DNA from: Paracoccus sp. IB05
GTDB taxonomy: Bacteria > Pseudomonadota > Alphaproteobacteria > Rhodobacterales > Rhodobacteraceae
Length of the DNA stretch: 64,000 nucleotides
Assembly (NCBI RefSeq): GCF_016405985.1
Contig: NZ_JAEFCF010000017.1
Location: 1 to 64,000, forward strand
Direction of reading: 5' to 3'
Part shown: one piece after another, positions 42,374 through 53,160 of the stretch
Position numbering within the stretch: position 1 is the first letter of the stretch
Layout: every line of letters starts with the position of its first letter
Notes under the pieces: model-generated
Databases searched by the model: none
Seen by the model: the letters and a program-made list of their open reading frames with translations, nothing else
What the model was told of the DNA's origin: nothing
Translations under genes and position numbers: made by a program

Positions 42374-42870
42374 GGCTGCAACACCGCATGATATAGCCCG
42401 GCAAGGACGACCGATCCGATGCCGGCGAACAGCCCTGCAAGGATGTCGTCCAGCATCACCCCGATGGCATCATGGCGCCGGTCGGCCTGGCCGATGATCC
42501 AGGGTTTCCAGATGTCAAAGAGGCGAAACAGCAGGAAAGGTGCGACCCAGGCCGGCCAGGCGCCCCACCAGAGCCCGATATCAAGGCTGTGATTCATCGC
42601 CGGAATGGCGGTGAAGCTCAGCGCGATCCATTGGCCGGCAACCTCGTCGATCACCACTTCAGACGGGTCGGTGTCGGATGTGCCGCGCAGGTAAAGCGGC
42701 ACCGCCCAGAAGCCGAGCAGTGTCGCCAGAACCGCCCCTACCGGCACCAGCCAGTAAAACCCCTGGTTCATCGCCAGCAGCGCCAGCAGTGCCGCCGCCA
42801 GCGAGGCCCAGGTGCCCGAAGCCGGGCGGAGATGGCCAAGGCCGAAGAAAGTGGCGGTCAGGTTGATCAT
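42361..42870 (-). CDS. pgpA: Phosphatidylglycerophosphatase A
   Basis: PgpA dephosphorylates phosphatidylglycerol phosphate in the inner membrane. This 169-residue protein has the family start ([19 protein letters not shown]), the acidic motif [10 protein letters not shown] and several hydrophobic helices. A second conserved segment is [16 protein letters not shown], followed by DDILAGL. It overlaps ispDF by four bases and pncC by 13. Confidence 0.94.
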   Translation of the reverse strand: MINLTATFFGLGHLRPASGTWASLAAALLALLAMNQGFYWLVPVGAVLATLLGFWAVPLYLRGTSDTDPSEVVIDEVAGQWIALSFTAIPAMNHSLDIGLWWGAWPAWVAPFLLFRLFDIWKPWIIGQADRRHDAIGVMLDDILAGLFAGIGSVVLAGLYHAVLQPWLM

Positions 42871-44051
42871 GCTTTCACCAATACCACGGTTGCGATCGAG
42901 GCTATACCTTCTTCGCGACCGGTAAAGCCCAGTCGCTCCGAAGTTGTTGCTTTGACGCTGATCCGGCTTGCGTTGAGCCCCATGATAGCCGCGAGGGCGG
43001 ATTGCATGGATGCGGCATGTGGTCCGATCTTCGGGCGCTCGCAGATCAGGGTCACGTCGCAATTCGAGATTGCGAAGCCCTGGTCCCGGGCAAGGCCTGC
43101 AGCGTGACGCAGGAAGATATGGCTTGCAGCGCCCTTCCATTGCGGATCCGAGGGCGGGAAATGCCGTCCGATATCGCCTTCGGCCAGCGCGCCATAAATC
43201 GCATCCGTCAGCGCATGCATCCCCACATCAGCATCGGAATGGCCCAGAAGCGCGTGGTCATGTGCGATCTTCACGCCACAAAGCCAGAGATGATCGCCCT
43301 CGGTGAAGGCATGGACGTCAAAGCCATTGCCCATGCGGATATCCATTCTGCTTTCCTTTCCGCGCCGTTGCGCGAGGATCTGTTCCGCGCGGGGGAAATC
43401 CGGCGGGAAGGTGAGTTTGAGATTGTCTTCCTCGCCTTCGACAATCGCGACCTCGAGCCCGGACGCGAGGGCGAGTTCGACATCATCGGCGGCCTGGCCT
43501 GCCGTATCGGCGCGATGGGCGGCGAGGATGGCGTCGAAATGGAAGGCCTGGGGGGTTTGCGCGCGCCAGAGCCCGTCGCGGGGCTGAAGGCCGGTCACAA
43601 CCGCGCTTTGGCCCCGCCAGAGCGCATCGCTGACCGCGAGCGCAGGGGCGGCGGCCCTGTTGTGATCGAGGGCCGCCAGCATCCGCGCGATCAGGGCGGG
43701 GCTGGTCAGGGGCCGGGCGCCGTCCTGGATCAGGACCCGTGAATAGCCCTGGCCCGCCATGGCTTCGAGCGCGTTTCGCACCGATGCGGCCCGCGTGGCG
43801 CCGCCTTCGATCAGCTGTGCCCCAGGCGCAATTCCGGCGACAATTCCGGCGGCGGTCTCGCGGTCCTCGGGATGGATCACCAGCGCCAGATCAAAGCCCT
43901 GAAAGGCGCGCAGCGTATGGGCCAGCACCGGTTCTCCGGCGAGGAGGCGCCATTGTTTCGGCACCCCGCTGCCCGCCCGCACCCCACGCCCGGCGGCGGT
44001 GATCACCACCAGGGTCTTTGGCCCCGGGCCGGCGGGACCGGGTTCCGGCAT
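42867..44051 (-). CDS. ispDF: Bifunctional IspD/IspF enzyme of the MEP isoprenoid pathway
   Basis: This 394-residue fusion catalyses the cytidylyltransferase (IspD, about residues 10-230) and cyclodiphosphate synthase (IspF, about 236-394) steps. IspD shows [20 protein letters not shown] and [10 protein letters not shown]. IspF shows [31 protein letters not shown] and the C-terminal [17 protein letters not shown]. The fusion is usual in alphaproteobacteria. The ATG at 44051 is chosen because the preceding open frame lacks similarity. Confidence 0.95.
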   Translation of the reverse strand: MPEPGPAGPGPKTLVVITAAGRGVRAGSGVPKQWRLLAGEPVLAHTLRAFQGFDLALVIHPEDRETAAGIVAGIAPGAQLIEGGATRAASVRNALEAMAGQGYSRVLIQDGARPLTSPALIARMLAALDHNRAAAPALAVSDALWRGQSAVVTGLQPRDGLWRAQTPQAFHFDAILAAHRADTAGQAADDVELALASGLEVAIVEGEEDNLKLTFPPDFPRAEQILAQRRGKESRMDIRMGNGFDVHAFTEGDHLWLCGVKIAHDHALLGHSDADVGMHALTDAIYGALAEGDIGRHFPPSDPQWKGAASHIFLRHAAGLARDQGFAISNCDVTLICERPKIGPHAASMQSALAAIMGLNASRISVKATTSERLGFTGREEGIASIATVVLVKA

Positions 44052-44300
44052 ATGTGATACAATCTGGGGATGGGACACGGAATTTTTGCCTGGATCGGAC
44101 TGGGGCTGTTGCGGCGGTTTTAGGCCAGGGAAAGCATGCTGGCAATCTGCGCGTCTTTGCTCAAAATGCGGGCAAGTTTGATTAATTGTTGTGCAGTTCT
44201 TCATTCCGGTGCAGGGCTGTCCGCGAAATATCCGGGCATCTGCCTTGGAACTATGCCGGTCTCCCAATAGCACTTTCCCTGAGATAAAAGGAACCCGATC
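44052..44300. promoter_or_regulatory. Divergent spacer between ispDF and dusB
   Basis: This 249-base gap carries promoters for both flanking operons. AAGGA precedes the TTG start of dusB. No clear operator was identified. Confidence 0.35.
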
Positions 44301-45371
44301 TTGGCTTTGACTCCTGGCACTCTGGAAAACGGTCCTTCGCAAGGGGATCTGCCTGCGGCGCCCGCCGCAGTGACTCCTGCCGCAGTGAAGCCAGTCGCAG
44401 TGGCTATCGGGGCGCATATCCTTTACCCGCCGGTATTTCTGGCACCGCTTGCGGGGATCACTGATCTGCCGAACCGCCGGCTGGTAGGGTCTTTCGGCGC
44501 GGGGCTTGTGGTGTCGGAAATGGTCGCCTCGGATGAGGTGCTCAGGAACCGCCCCGAAGCGCGGGCGCGGGCAGAGCTGGGCTTTGGCGAGAATATCACT
44601 TCGGTCCAGCTGGCGGGGCGCGACCCTGCGCTGATGGCCGAGGCCGCGAAATGGTGTGAGGATCAGGGCGCTGAGATCATCGATATCAATATGGGCTGCC
44701 CGTCAAAGCGGGTGACGACGGGGCTCTGCGGTTCGGCGCTTTTGAAGGATCTCGACCTTGCGGTCGGGCTGATCGAGGCGGTGGTTGGCGCGGTGAAAGT
44801 GCCGGTGACGCTCAAGACCCGGCTGGGCTGGGATGAACATCTGCTGAATGCGCCTGACCTGGCGGCGCGCGCCGAACAGGCAGGGGTGAAGATGGTGGTG
44901 ATCCATGGCCGCACCCGCTGTCAGTTCTACAAAGGCCAGGCCGACTGGGCCGCGATCCGCCGCGTGAAAGAGGCCGTGACGATCCCGGTGATCGCCAATG
45001 GCGACATTATTGATGCGGCCACGGCTGCCGAGGCGCTGGCGCTGTCGGGCGCGGATGGTGTCATGGTCGGGCGCGGTGCCCAGGGCGCACCCTGGCGGCT
45101 GGCCGAGATCGCCCATGCGCTTTACGGCACGCCCGCGCCTGTGATCCCCGAAGGGCTGGCGCGGGGCGAGATGATCGTCCGGCATTACGATGAGATCCTC
45201 GGGTTCTACGGGCGCGAGCTGGGCTTGCGCTGCGCGAGGAAACATCTTGGCTGGTATCTGGAAGAGGCCGGGATGGACCATGCCCGCGAGACCGTGCTGA
45301 CCGCCACCGACCCGGCATTGGTCCGCGACCTGATCCTGCGCGCCTTCGGCGAGACAGAGGAGGCAGCATGA
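44301..45371 (+). CDS. dusB: tRNA-dihydrouridine synthase B (NifR3)
   Basis: DusB reduces a uridine in the tRNA D-loop with FMN and NADPH. This 356-residue protein shows [16 protein letters not shown], the catalytic cysteine motif [22 protein letters not shown] and [13 protein letters not shown]. It begins at TTG (44301) with AAGGA upstream; the N-terminus has a repeated Ala-Pro-Val stretch before the conserved domain. It overlaps ntrB by four bases, the classic nifR3-ntrB-ntrC operon of Rhodobacter. Confidence 0.95.
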   Translation: MALTPGTLENGPSQGDLPAAPAAVTPAAVKPVAVAIGAHILYPPVFLAPLAGITDLPNRRLVGSFGAGLVVSEMVASDEVLRNRPEARARAELGFGENITSVQLAGRDPALMAEAAKWCEDQGAEIIDINMGCPSKRVTTGLCGSALLKDLDLAVGLIEAVVGAVKVPVTLKTRLGWDEHLLNAPDLAARAEQAGVKMVVIHGRTRCQFYKGQADWAAIRRVKEAVTIPVIANGDIIDAATAAEALALSGADGVMVGRGAQGAPWRLAEIAHALYGTPAPVIPEGLARGEMIVRHYDEILGFYGRELGLRCARKHLGWYLEEAGMDHARETVLTATDPALVRDLILRAFGETEEAA

Positions 45372-46465
45372 GCAGCTATCGCTCTCCCTGGCCGGTTCCC
45401 GGCGTGATCTGGGCGTCTTTGCCCCTGCCGGCATTGCTGGTCGGGCCGGATGGCATGATCCGCGAGGCCAATCCGGCGGCGGAGAGCTTTCTGAACGCCT
45501 CGGCGAAATCCCTGTTCGGTCAGCCGGTGCTGGACCGCATCATGATCGACGCGCCGATGGAGGAAGCCTTTTTGCGCGCGCGGGCCAATCAGGCGCCGAT
45601 GAAGATCAACAATGCCGATGTGACCAGCGGCGAGCGCCCTCCGGTGCAATGTTCGGTGCATATCGCGCCGATGCATGATCAGCCGGATTACCTCATGCTG
45701 CTGTTTTCCCCGCGCGAGATCGCGGACCGGCTCGGCCGGGCGGGGGCTTCGAAAACGGCGGCGAAATCGGCGATCGGCATGGCCGAGATGCTGGCGCATG
45801 AGATCAAGAACCCGCTCGCAGGCATCGCCGGTGCCGCGCAGCTTTTGTCGATGTCGCTGACGCCGGAAGATCGCGAGATGACCGATCTGATCGTTGAAGA
45901 AACACGGCGCATCGTCAAATTGCTGGAACAGGTCGAACAATTCGGCAATCTGCGCCCGCCGGAACGCCGCGCGGTAAATATCCATGACGCGCTTGACCGG
46001 GCGCGGCGCTCGGGGCTGGTGGGGTTCGCGTCGCATATGGTGATCCAGGAGGATTACGACCCCTCGCTGCCGCCGACTTTTGCCGACCCCGATCAGCTGA
46101 TGCAGGTTTTTCTGAACCTGATCAAAAACGCCGCCGAAGCTGCAGGGCGCAAGGGCGGCACCATCCGGCTGCGCACCTTCTATGACCTGAGCCTGAGGAT
46201 GCGCCGCAAGGATGGCAGCCAGGGCGCGCTGCCGCTGAATGTCGAGGTGATCGACGATGGCCCCGGCCTGCCGCCCGATATCGCGGCTGAGGTCTTTGAT
46301 CCCTTCGTTTCGGGGCGCGAGAACGGCACCGGGCTGGGCCTCGCGCTGGTCTCGAAAATCATCGCCGACCATGAGGGCTGGATCTCGGTCGAGTCCGTTC
46401 CGGGGCGAACGGTGTTCCGTCTCTCGCTGCCGATGGTGCCCAAAGAACCAAAGAAAGAGGTGTAA
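45368..46465 (+). CDS. ntrB: Nitrogen-regulation histidine kinase NtrB
   Basis: NtrB phosphorylates or dephosphorylates NtrC according to nitrogen status through PII. This 365-residue soluble kinase has a PAS-like N-terminus. The H-box is [20 protein letters not shown], with the N-box [11 protein letters not shown], the G1 box DDGPGLP and the G2 box GTGLGLALV. It starts within the dusB stop and is three bases from ntrC. Confidence 0.95.
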   Translation: MSSYRSPWPVPGVIWASLPLPALLVGPDGMIREANPAAESFLNASAKSLFGQPVLDRIMIDAPMEEAFLRARANQAPMKINNADVTSGERPPVQCSVHIAPMHDQPDYLMLLFSPREIADRLGRAGASKTAAKSAIGMAEMLAHEIKNPLAGIAGAAQLLSMSLTPEDREMTDLIVEETRRIVKLLEQVEQFGNLRPPERRAVNIHDALDRARRSGLVGFASHMVIQEDYDPSLPPTFADPDQLMQVFLNLIKNAAEAAGRKGGTIRLRTFYDLSLRMRRKDGSQGALPLNVEVIDDGPGLPPDIAAEVFDPFVSGRENGTGLGLALVSKIIADHEGWISVESVPGRTVFRLSLPMVPKEPKKEV

Positions 46466-46468
46466 CCC

Positions 46469-47848
46469 ATGGATGGAACGGTTCTGGTCGCTGATGACGA
46501 CCGCACGATCCGCACGGTTCTGACCCAGGCGCTGACCCGGGCGGGCTGCAAGGTGCATGCGACCTCAAGTCTGATGACGCTGATGCGATGGGTGGAAGAG
46601 GGCAAGGGGGATCTGGTGATCTCGGATGTGATCATGCCCGATGGCAACGGGCTGGATGCATTGCCGCGCATCGCGCGTATGCGGCCCGGCCTGCCGGTGA
46701 TCGTGATATCGGCGCAAAATACCATCATGACCGCAATTCAGGCCGCCGAGGCCGAGGCGTTCGACTATCTGCCCAAACCCTTCGATCTGCCCGATCTGAT
46801 GAAACGTTCGGCCCGCGCGCTGGAGCAAAAACGCCGCGCCGCCCCGGTCGCGCAACCGGTTCGCGAACCGGTCGAGGAATTGCCGCTGGTCGGGCGCACC
46901 CCCGCGATGCAGGCACTCTACCGGCTGGTGGCGCGGGTGATGAACACCGATATTCCGGCGCTGATCTCAGGCGAATCCGGCACCGGCAAAAGCCTGCTGG
47001 CGCGGGCGATCCATGATTTTTCGGACCGCCGGACGCTGCCCTTCGTCACCGCGACCGCGAGCGATCTGCAAGGGGTCGAGGGCCCATCTTCGCTGATCGC
47101 GAAGGCGCGCGGCGGCTCGGTCGTATTCGATGAGATCGGGGATTTCGACGAGGATGCCCAGGCGCGGGTGGTGCGGCTCCTCGATATGCTCGGGGACGAT
47201 TCGATGGCCGGCAAGGCGCCGCGGATCATGGCGACAAGCCAGGTCGATCTCGCCGCTCGGATGGAGACCGGCAGCTTCCGCCAGGATCTCTATTACCGGC
47301 TCGGGGGGGTGACGCTGCATGTGCCGGGTTTGCGCGAAAGGGTCGAGGATATCCCGCTGCTGGCGGAACATTTCCTCTCAAGGGGCGAGCGCGATTTCGG
47401 CACCACGCGCCAGCTGGCCCCCGACGCGCGCGAGCTGATCCGCAACCATTCCTGGCCGGGCAATGTGCGGCAGCTGGAGAATGCGATTCGCCGCCTGCTG
47501 GTCACCGCATCGGACGCCGAAATCAACCGGGCCGAAGTGGCGGCGGTGCTGGGTCAACTCCCGGTGGCGGAGCCGAGCCGCGGCGTCATGGAGGGTGAGA
47601 AACTTTCCGCCACCGTCATGCGCCACCTGAAACGCTACTTCGATCTGCATGGCGGGCAGCTGCCACCCCCCGGCGTTTACCAGCGTATCCTGCGTGAAGT
47701 GGAGATGCCGCTGATCGAAATCGCGCTGGATGCGACCGGCGGCAACCAGGCAAGATGTGCCGATCTTCTCGGGATAAACCGCAATACTTTGCGCAAGAAG
47801 ATCACCGATCTGGATATTCGCGTGACACGGCGCCGCAAGCTGATGTAA
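46469..47848 (+). CDS. ntrC: Nitrogen-regulation response regulator NtrC lacking the GAFTGA loop
   Basis: NtrC activates nitrogen-assimilation genes. This 459-residue protein has a receiver domain with Asp53, an AAA+ domain with Walker A GESGTGKS (168-175) and Walker B VVFDEIGD, and a Fis-type helix-turn-helix end ([18 protein letters not shown]). Between [11 protein letters not shown] and [12 protein letters not shown] the usual segment containing GAFTGA is absent. In Rhodobacter capsulatus NtrC is known to lack this loop and to activate the housekeeping RNA polymerase rather than sigma-54, so the same mode is likely here. Confidence 0.95.
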   Translation: MDGTVLVADDDRTIRTVLTQALTRAGCKVHATSSLMTLMRWVEEGKGDLVISDVIMPDGNGLDALPRIARMRPGLPVIVISAQNTIMTAIQAAEAEAFDYLPKPFDLPDLMKRSARALEQKRRAAPVAQPVREPVEELPLVGRTPAMQALYRLVARVMNTDIPALISGESGTGKSLLARAIHDFSDRRTLPFVTATASDLQGVEGPSSLIAKARGGSVVFDEIGDFDEDAQARVVRLLDMLGDDSMAGKAPRIMATSQVDLAARMETGSFRQDLYYRLGGVTLHVPGLRERVEDIPLLAEHFLSRGERDFGTTRQLAPDARELIRNHSWPGNVRQLENAIRRLLVTASDAEINRAEVAAVLGQLPVAEPSRGVMEGEKLSATVMRHLKRYFDLHGGQLPPPGVYQRILREVEMPLIEIALDATGGNQARCADLLGINRNTLRKKITDLDIRVTRRRKLM

Positions 47849-47899
47849 AACCGCAACATCAAGCGTGGCAGACGGGTCGCACAAGGACCCGTCCACAAG

Positions 47900-50266
47900 A
47901 TGTTGAAGGTGATGGCGGGAGTTGAATCCGGTCGGGTTGTGAAGCGCGATGTCTGGCAAAGGGTCTCGCGCCTGCGCCGGCAGCGGCGGATTCAGACAGC
48001 CTTCACCCTGGGGCTGGTCTTCCTTGGCCCGGTGCTGGTGGTGGCGAGCTCCCTCCTCCTCGGGCCAATGAACCATAGCGGCAACTCGCCGGCGTTGCGG
48101 CTGATCCTGCTGGCTGACCTGGTCTATGTGCTGCTGATTGCGGCTTTGGTGCTGGCGCGGGTGATGCGGATGGTGGCCGATCGCCGCCGCCGCTCGGCCG
48201 GGTCGAACTTGCATATGCGGCTGACCGGCGTTTTCGCCGGCATGGCGCTGGTGCCGACCATCCTCGTCGCGGTTTTCGCGGTGCTTTCGGTCAATCTCGG
48301 TCTGGAAGGCTGGTTTTCCGAGCGTGTCCGTTCGGTGGTGGGTGCGTCGCTGGCGGCGGCCCAGGCCTATGAGGGCGAACAAAGTGCGAGCCTTGCGCAG
48401 GATGCGATGGCGCTGGCGGTCTATCTGAATGCCGCGCGCGAACAAAGCGTGATGCTGCGCGATGACCAGCTGCGGCCGCTTTTGGCCAAGGGGCAGGAGC
48501 AGATCCAGCGCGGGCTGAAAGAAGCTTATCTTGTCGATGGCACCGGCCAGCTGAAGACGCGGGGCGAAAGCTCTTATCTTTTTGACTTTGAAGTGATTTC
48601 TTCCGAGAATCTGCAACAGAGCCAGGCCGGTGGCGTCGTGCTGATTCCCGACTGGCAGAACAATGAATTCCGCGCGCTGGTGCGGCTGCCCGCCTATGCC
48701 GACCGCTATCTCTATGTCTCGCGCGCCGTGGACGGGCGGCTCCTGTCGCTGCTCGATGAGACGACCGAGACGGTGAAGCTTTACACCCAGCTGGAAGCGG
48801 ATCGCGGCAAGCTCCTGCTGAATTTCGGCTTCATCTATCTGGGCTTTGCACTGATCCTGATCCTGGCCGCGATCTGGCTGGGCCTGTGGTTCGCCGAACG
48901 CTTGTCGCGCCCGGTGGGGCGGCTGACCGGCGCTGCGCAGCGGGTCGGCGAAGGTGATCTTGACGTGCAGGTCGCCGAGGAGCAGGGCGATGACGAGATC
49001 GCCATGCTGGGCCGTATCTTCAACCGCATGACCCGGCAACTGAAAGGCCAGCGGCTTGCGCTGGAGGCCAGCCATGCCGAGACCGAGGAACGCCGGCGGA
49101 TGTTCGATTCCGTGCTGTCGAATGTGACGGCGGGGGTGATTGGCCTTGGCGGCGACGGACGGGTGGATTTCATCAACCGCGCGGCTTTGCGGGTGCTGGA
49201 TCTGGGCGACGAGGTCGAAGACCGGCTTCTGGACGAGATCGTGCCGGAATTCGCGGGGCTGTTTGAGACGCTGCAGGCGATCTCGGGCCAGGTCGCGCAG
49301 GAGGAAATCCGTATCACCCGGCGCGGCCAGATTGAGAGCCTGCTGGTCAGGATGGGCGAGCGGCGCTCGGACAGCGGCGAGGCCGAAGGCTATGTGGTGG
49401 CCTTTGACGATGTGACCGACCTTGTGTCAGCGCAGCGTATGGCGGCCTGGGGCGATGTCGCGCGCCGCATCGCGCATGAGATCAAGAACCCGCTGACCCC
49501 CATTCAGCTTTCGGCAGAACGGGTGAAACGCAAATTCTCGAAACAGGTGCAGGATGTCGAGGAACTCGCGAGCCTCACCGATGTTATCGTGCGGCAAACC
49601 AATGACTTGCGCCGCATTGTTGATGAGTTTTCTAAATTCGCCCGTATGCCGGAACCCGACCGGCGCGAGACCGATCTTCTGGCGATCCTGCGGGATGCCG
49701 TGACCTTGCAGCGCGCGGGTCAGCCCGGCGTGGCCTTTACCGCCGGGATCCCGGAGGGCCAGCTCCTGATGGATCTGGATGCGACCATGATCAGCCAGGC
49801 CCTGACAAACCTTATCAAGAACGCCGGAGAAGCCACTGACTCCCATATTGAAAATGGGGCAGGCGAGGGATATCATCCACAGATCTGCGTTACACTTGTC
49901 TGGGATGAGGCGGAAAGCGTGATCCGCATCATGGACAATGGCACCGGCCTGCCGGAAGACCGGGCGCGGCTGTTTGAGCCCTATGTCACGACGCGCGCCA
50001 AAGGGACGGGCCTCGGCCTGCCGATCGTGCGCAAGATCATCGAGGAACATGGCGGCACGCTGACCCTCTCCGATGCGCCGGTCTTCGAGGGAGAGACCCA
50101 TGCCGGCGCCATGGCCGAGATCAGGCTCCCGCGTCTGAACCGGCGGCGGATGGGGCGCAATATGGCGCCGCAAGGGACTGCTGCGGCTGAGAAAACGGAA
50201 AACAACTCCCGGAACGGGGCGGCTTTGGCCCCAGGCAACGGGCCCGGGAACGGGAATGGAGGCTGA
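47900..50266 (+). CDS. ntrY: Membrane sensor kinase NtrY
   Basis: NtrY is the transmembrane kinase of the NtrY-NtrX pair linked to nitrogen, redox and cell-envelope control. This 788-residue protein has hydrophobic helices near residues 33-55, 65-90, 110-135 and 308-335, then a HAMP domain and a PAS domain. The H-box is [22 protein letters not shown] and G boxes are NLIKNAGEA, MDNGTGLP and GTGLGLPIV. It lies 51 bases after ntrC and two bases before ntrX. Confidence 0.95.
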   Translation: MLKVMAGVESGRVVKRDVWQRVSRLRRQRRIQTAFTLGLVFLGPVLVVASSLLLGPMNHSGNSPALRLILLADLVYVLLIAALVLARVMRMVADRRRRSAGSNLHMRLTGVFAGMALVPTILVAVFAVLSVNLGLEGWFSERVRSVVGASLAAAQAYEGEQSASLAQDAMALAVYLNAAREQSVMLRDDQLRPLLAKGQEQIQRGLKEAYLVDGTGQLKTRGESSYLFDFEVISSENLQQSQAGGVVLIPDWQNNEFRALVRLPAYADRYLYVSRAVDGRLLSLLDETTETVKLYTQLEADRGKLLLNFGFIYLGFALILILAAIWLGLWFAERLSRPVGRLTGAAQRVGEGDLDVQVAEEQGDDEIAMLGRIFNRMTRQLKGQRLALEASHAETEERRRMFDSVLSNVTAGVIGLGGDGRVDFINRAALRVLDLGDEVEDRLLDEIVPEFAGLFETLQAISGQVAQEEIRITRRGQIESLLVRMGERRSDSGEAEGYVVAFDDVTDLVSAQRMAAWGDVARRIAHEIKNPLTPIQLSAERVKRKFSKQVQDVEELASLTDVIVRQTNDLRRIVDEFSKFARMPEPDRRETDLLAILRDAVTLQRAGQPGVAFTAGIPEGQLLMDLDATMISQALTNLIKNAGEATDSHIENGAGEGYHPQICVTLVWDEAESVIRIMDNGTGLPEDRARLFEPYVTTRAKGTGLGLPIVRKIIEEHGGTLTLSDAPVFEGETHAGAMAEIRLPRLNRRRMGRNMAPQGTAAAEKTENNSRNGAALAPGNGPGNGNGG

Positions 50267-50267
50267 G

Positions 50268-51683
50268 ATGAGCATTCTGATCGTCGATGACGAAAAGGAC
50301 ATTCGCGAACTGATCGGCGATATCCTGAAAGACGAAGGTTACGCGATACGACTCGCCGGGAATTCCGAGGATTGTATCAACGAAATCAATACAGAAGCGC
50401 CCGATCTTATGGTGCTCGACATCTGGCTGAAAGACAGCCGGATGGATGGGATCGACATTCTGAAGACCGTCAAACGCGATAACCCGGATGTGCCGGTGAT
50501 CATCATTTCGGGGCACGGCAATATCGAGATTGCGGTCGCTGCGATCAAACAGGGCGCTTACGATTTCATCGAAAAACCCTTTAATATCGACCAGTTGGTG
50601 CTGGTTGTTGCGCGGGCGATGGAGACCTCAAGGCTGCGCCGCGAGAACAGCGAGCTCAAGCGCCGCGATGTGACCTCGACCGAGATGATCGGATCGAGCC
50701 CCGCGTTCAAAGGGCTGCGCGCCCAGCTCGACAAGGTGACGAAATCGAATGGCCGCGTCATGCTGACCGGGCAGCCGGGATCGGGCAAGGAACTGGCGGC
50801 GCGCTATATCCATCTCAACTCGAACCGCGCCTCGGCGCCCTTCATCACCGTGTCTTCGGCAACCATCGAGCCCGAGCGGATGGAGGAGGTGCTTTTCGGC
50901 CGCGAGACGCCGGAACGCGGCATCGAGCCGGGTCTTCTGGAACAGGCGCATGGCGGCGTGGTCTATTTTGACGAGGTCGGCGACATGCCGACCGGCACGC
51001 AGTCCAAGATCCTGCGCGTGCTGACCGAACAGCAATTCAACCGCGCCGGGGGCAGCGACAAGGTGCGGGTCGATCTGCGGGTGATCTCCTCGACCTCGCG
51101 CGATCTGCCGGGGGAAATCCGCGCCGGGCGTTTCCGCCAGGAGCTGTTTGACCGCCTGAACGTGGTGCCAATTCCGGTGCCCTCGCTGGCGGATCGTCGC
51201 GATGACATCCCCGAACTTGCGCGCCATTTCGTGGCCTGGTTCCATCGCAGCCAGGGCCTGCCTTTGCGCCCGATCAGCCCTGATGCCGAGGCGATGCTGC
51301 AGACCATGTCCTGGCCGGGCAATATCCGTCAGCTGAGGAATATGATCGAACGTGTGCTGATACTTGGTGAGGGCAGTGACGAGATCGAGGCGCGTGAGCT
51401 TCCCGGGGCCGAAGGGGCCAGCGGTGCCGGCGAGACCATGGTGCTGGGCGGTGCGGTGGCGACACTGCCGCTGCGCGAGGCGCGCGAGCTTTTTGAACGC
51501 GAATATCTTCTCACCCAGATCAACCGCTTCGGCGGCAATATCTCGCGGACGGCGAATTTCGTCGGCATGGAACGTTCGGCGCTGCACCGGAAGCTGAAAA
51601 GCCTCGGTGTGGTGACCTCGTCGAAATCCGGCACCCGCAGCGCCTATTTCGACGACGAATTCCAGGACGGCGAGGCGGGCTGA
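50268..51683 (+). CDS. ntrX: Response regulator NtrX
   Basis: This 471-residue partner of NtrY has a receiver domain with Asp51, an AAA+ domain with GQPGSGKE and VVYFDEVGD, and a Fis-like helix-turn-helix end (NISRTANFVGMERSALHRKL). Where sigma-54 activators have GAFTGA the sequence reads LFGRETPERGIEPGLLEQA, so the sigma-54 contact loop is missing. The ATG at 50268 follows GGAGG. It ends 100 bases before trkA. Confidence 0.95.
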   Translation: MSILIVDDEKDIRELIGDILKDEGYAIRLAGNSEDCINEINTEAPDLMVLDIWLKDSRMDGIDILKTVKRDNPDVPVIIISGHGNIEIAVAAIKQGAYDFIEKPFNIDQLVLVVARAMETSRLRRENSELKRRDVTSTEMIGSSPAFKGLRAQLDKVTKSNGRVMLTGQPGSGKELAARYIHLNSNRASAPFITVSSATIEPERMEEVLFGRETPERGIEPGLLEQAHGGVVYFDEVGDMPTGTQSKILRVLTEQQFNRAGGSDKVRVDLRVISSTSRDLPGEIRAGRFRQELFDRLNVVPIPVPSLADRRDDIPELARHFVAWFHRSQGLPLRPISPDAEAMLQTMSWPGNIRQLRNMIERVLILGEGSDEIEARELPGAEGASGAGETMVLGGAVATLPLREARELFEREYLLTQINRFGGNISRTANFVGMERSALHRKLKSLGVVTSSKSGTRSAYFDDEFQDGEAG

Positions 51684-51783
51684 GCACGGCCCGGGCAGCA
51701 TCTCTGGCGGGGGGGAATTGACCTTTCGGGAGCGCTTTGCGAAACAGGGCAAATGACGGCGGGCGAGGCCAGAGGAGAACCCT

Positions 51784-53160
51784 ATGAAGGTCATCATCTG
51801 CGGCGCCGGCCAGGTCGGCTGGCAGATTGCGCGCCAGCTGGCCGGTGAGAAAAACGATGTCACCATCGTTGACACCAATGCCGATCTGATCCGCCGCGCG
51901 ACCGAGGTTCTGGATGTTCAGGGCGTGGTGGGCTTTGCAAGCCATCCCGACATTCTGGAAAAAGCCGGCGCCCGCGACGCCGATATGGTGATCGCCGCGA
52001 CCTATTCCGACGAGGTGAATATGGTCACCTGTCAGATTGCCGCGTCAGCCTTTAACGTCACCCGCCGCATCGCGCGGATCCGGGCGCAGAACTACCTCGA
52101 GACCGGCTATTCCGATCTCTACAACACCGACCGGCTGGCGATTGACGTGATCATCAGCCCGGAGCTTGAGGTGGCCGAGGCCGCGCTGCAACGGCTTGCT
52201 GCGCCCGAGACCTTTGACACCGAAGTCTTCATGTCGGGGCGCGCGCATCTGCTGGGGATCCGTCTTGGTCCGGAATGCCCGGTGCTGAACACGCCCTTGC
52301 GCCAGCTCAATGACCTCTTTCCCTCGCTTCGGGCGATCGTGGTGGGGGTGCGCCGCAATGAGAAGCTCTTCGCGCCGCATCCCGAAGATCAGCTGCTGGA
52401 AGATGATCAGATCTATCTCTTCGTCCATACCGAGGATATGAGCCGCAGCCTCGGGATCTTTGGCAAGCGTGAACATAAGCAGGACCGGATCGTCATAGTC
52501 GGAGGGGGCAATGTCGGGCTGACGGTCGCGCGGGCGCTGGAGGCGCGGTCCGACCGGGTCCGGGTGCGGATGATCGAGAAGAACCGCCAGATCGCCGAGG
52601 CCGCCGCCGATCAGCTGTCGCGCACCATCGTGCTGAATGGTGACGGGATGGATATGGATCTGCTGGCCGAGGCAGGCGTTGACCGCGCCGATGCGGTCCT
52701 GGTGGTCACCGATGATGACAAGACCAATCTGCTGGTCTCGGTGCGTGCCAAACAGGCGGGCTGCCCGCTGACCATCGCGCTGATCAATGACCCGACCATG
52801 GCGCCTTTGATGGCGGCGCTGGACCTTGACGCCTGGATCAATCCGCGCGCGACCACGGTCTCGTCGATCCTGCGCCATATCCGGCATGGCCGCGTCCGCG
52901 CCGTCTATTCGCTGGGCGATGGCGAGGCCGAGATGATCGAGGCCCAGGTGATGTCGACCTCGCCGATCTCGGGCAAGATGATCCGCGATATTGCATTCCC
53001 CGAAGGCGTGCTGGTCGGCGGCGTGATGAAGGGCGACCGGATGCTGAAGCCTGAACCCGATACGCGGATCGAGCCCGGTGATCTGGTCGCGGTCTTTGCG
53101 CTGGTGAAAGATGTGCCCGAGGTCGAGCGCCTGTTCCAGGTCTCGATTGATTTCTTCTGA
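51784..53160 (+). CDS. trkA: Trk potassium transporter regulatory subunit TrkA
   Basis: TrkA is the peripheral NAD-binding gating ring of the Trk K+ uptake system. This 458-residue protein has two RCK domains, each with a nucleotide loop: ICGAGQVGWQIA at the start and VGGGNVGLTVARAL in the middle. Each half ends with a TrkA-C domain. Its stop overlaps the trkH start (TGATG). Confidence 0.95.
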   Translation: MKVIICGAGQVGWQIARQLAGEKNDVTIVDTNADLIRRATEVLDVQGVVGFASHPDILEKAGARDADMVIAATYSDEVNMVTCQIAASAFNVTRRIARIRAQNYLETGYSDLYNTDRLAIDVIISPELEVAEAALQRLAAPETFDTEVFMSGRAHLLGIRLGPECPVLNTPLRQLNDLFPSLRAIVVGVRRNEKLFAPHPEDQLLEDDQIYLFVHTEDMSRSLGIFGKREHKQDRIVIVGGGNVGLTVARALEARSDRVRVRMIEKNRQIAEAAADQLSRTIVLNGDGMDMDLLAEAGVDRADAVLVVTDDDKTNLLVSVRAKQAGCPLTIALINDPTMAPLMAALDLDAWINPRATTVSSILRHIRHGRVRAVYSLGDGEAEMIEAQVMSTSPISGKMIRDIAFPEGVLVGGVMKGDRMLKPEPDTRIEPGDLVAVFALVKDVPEVERLFQVSIDFF

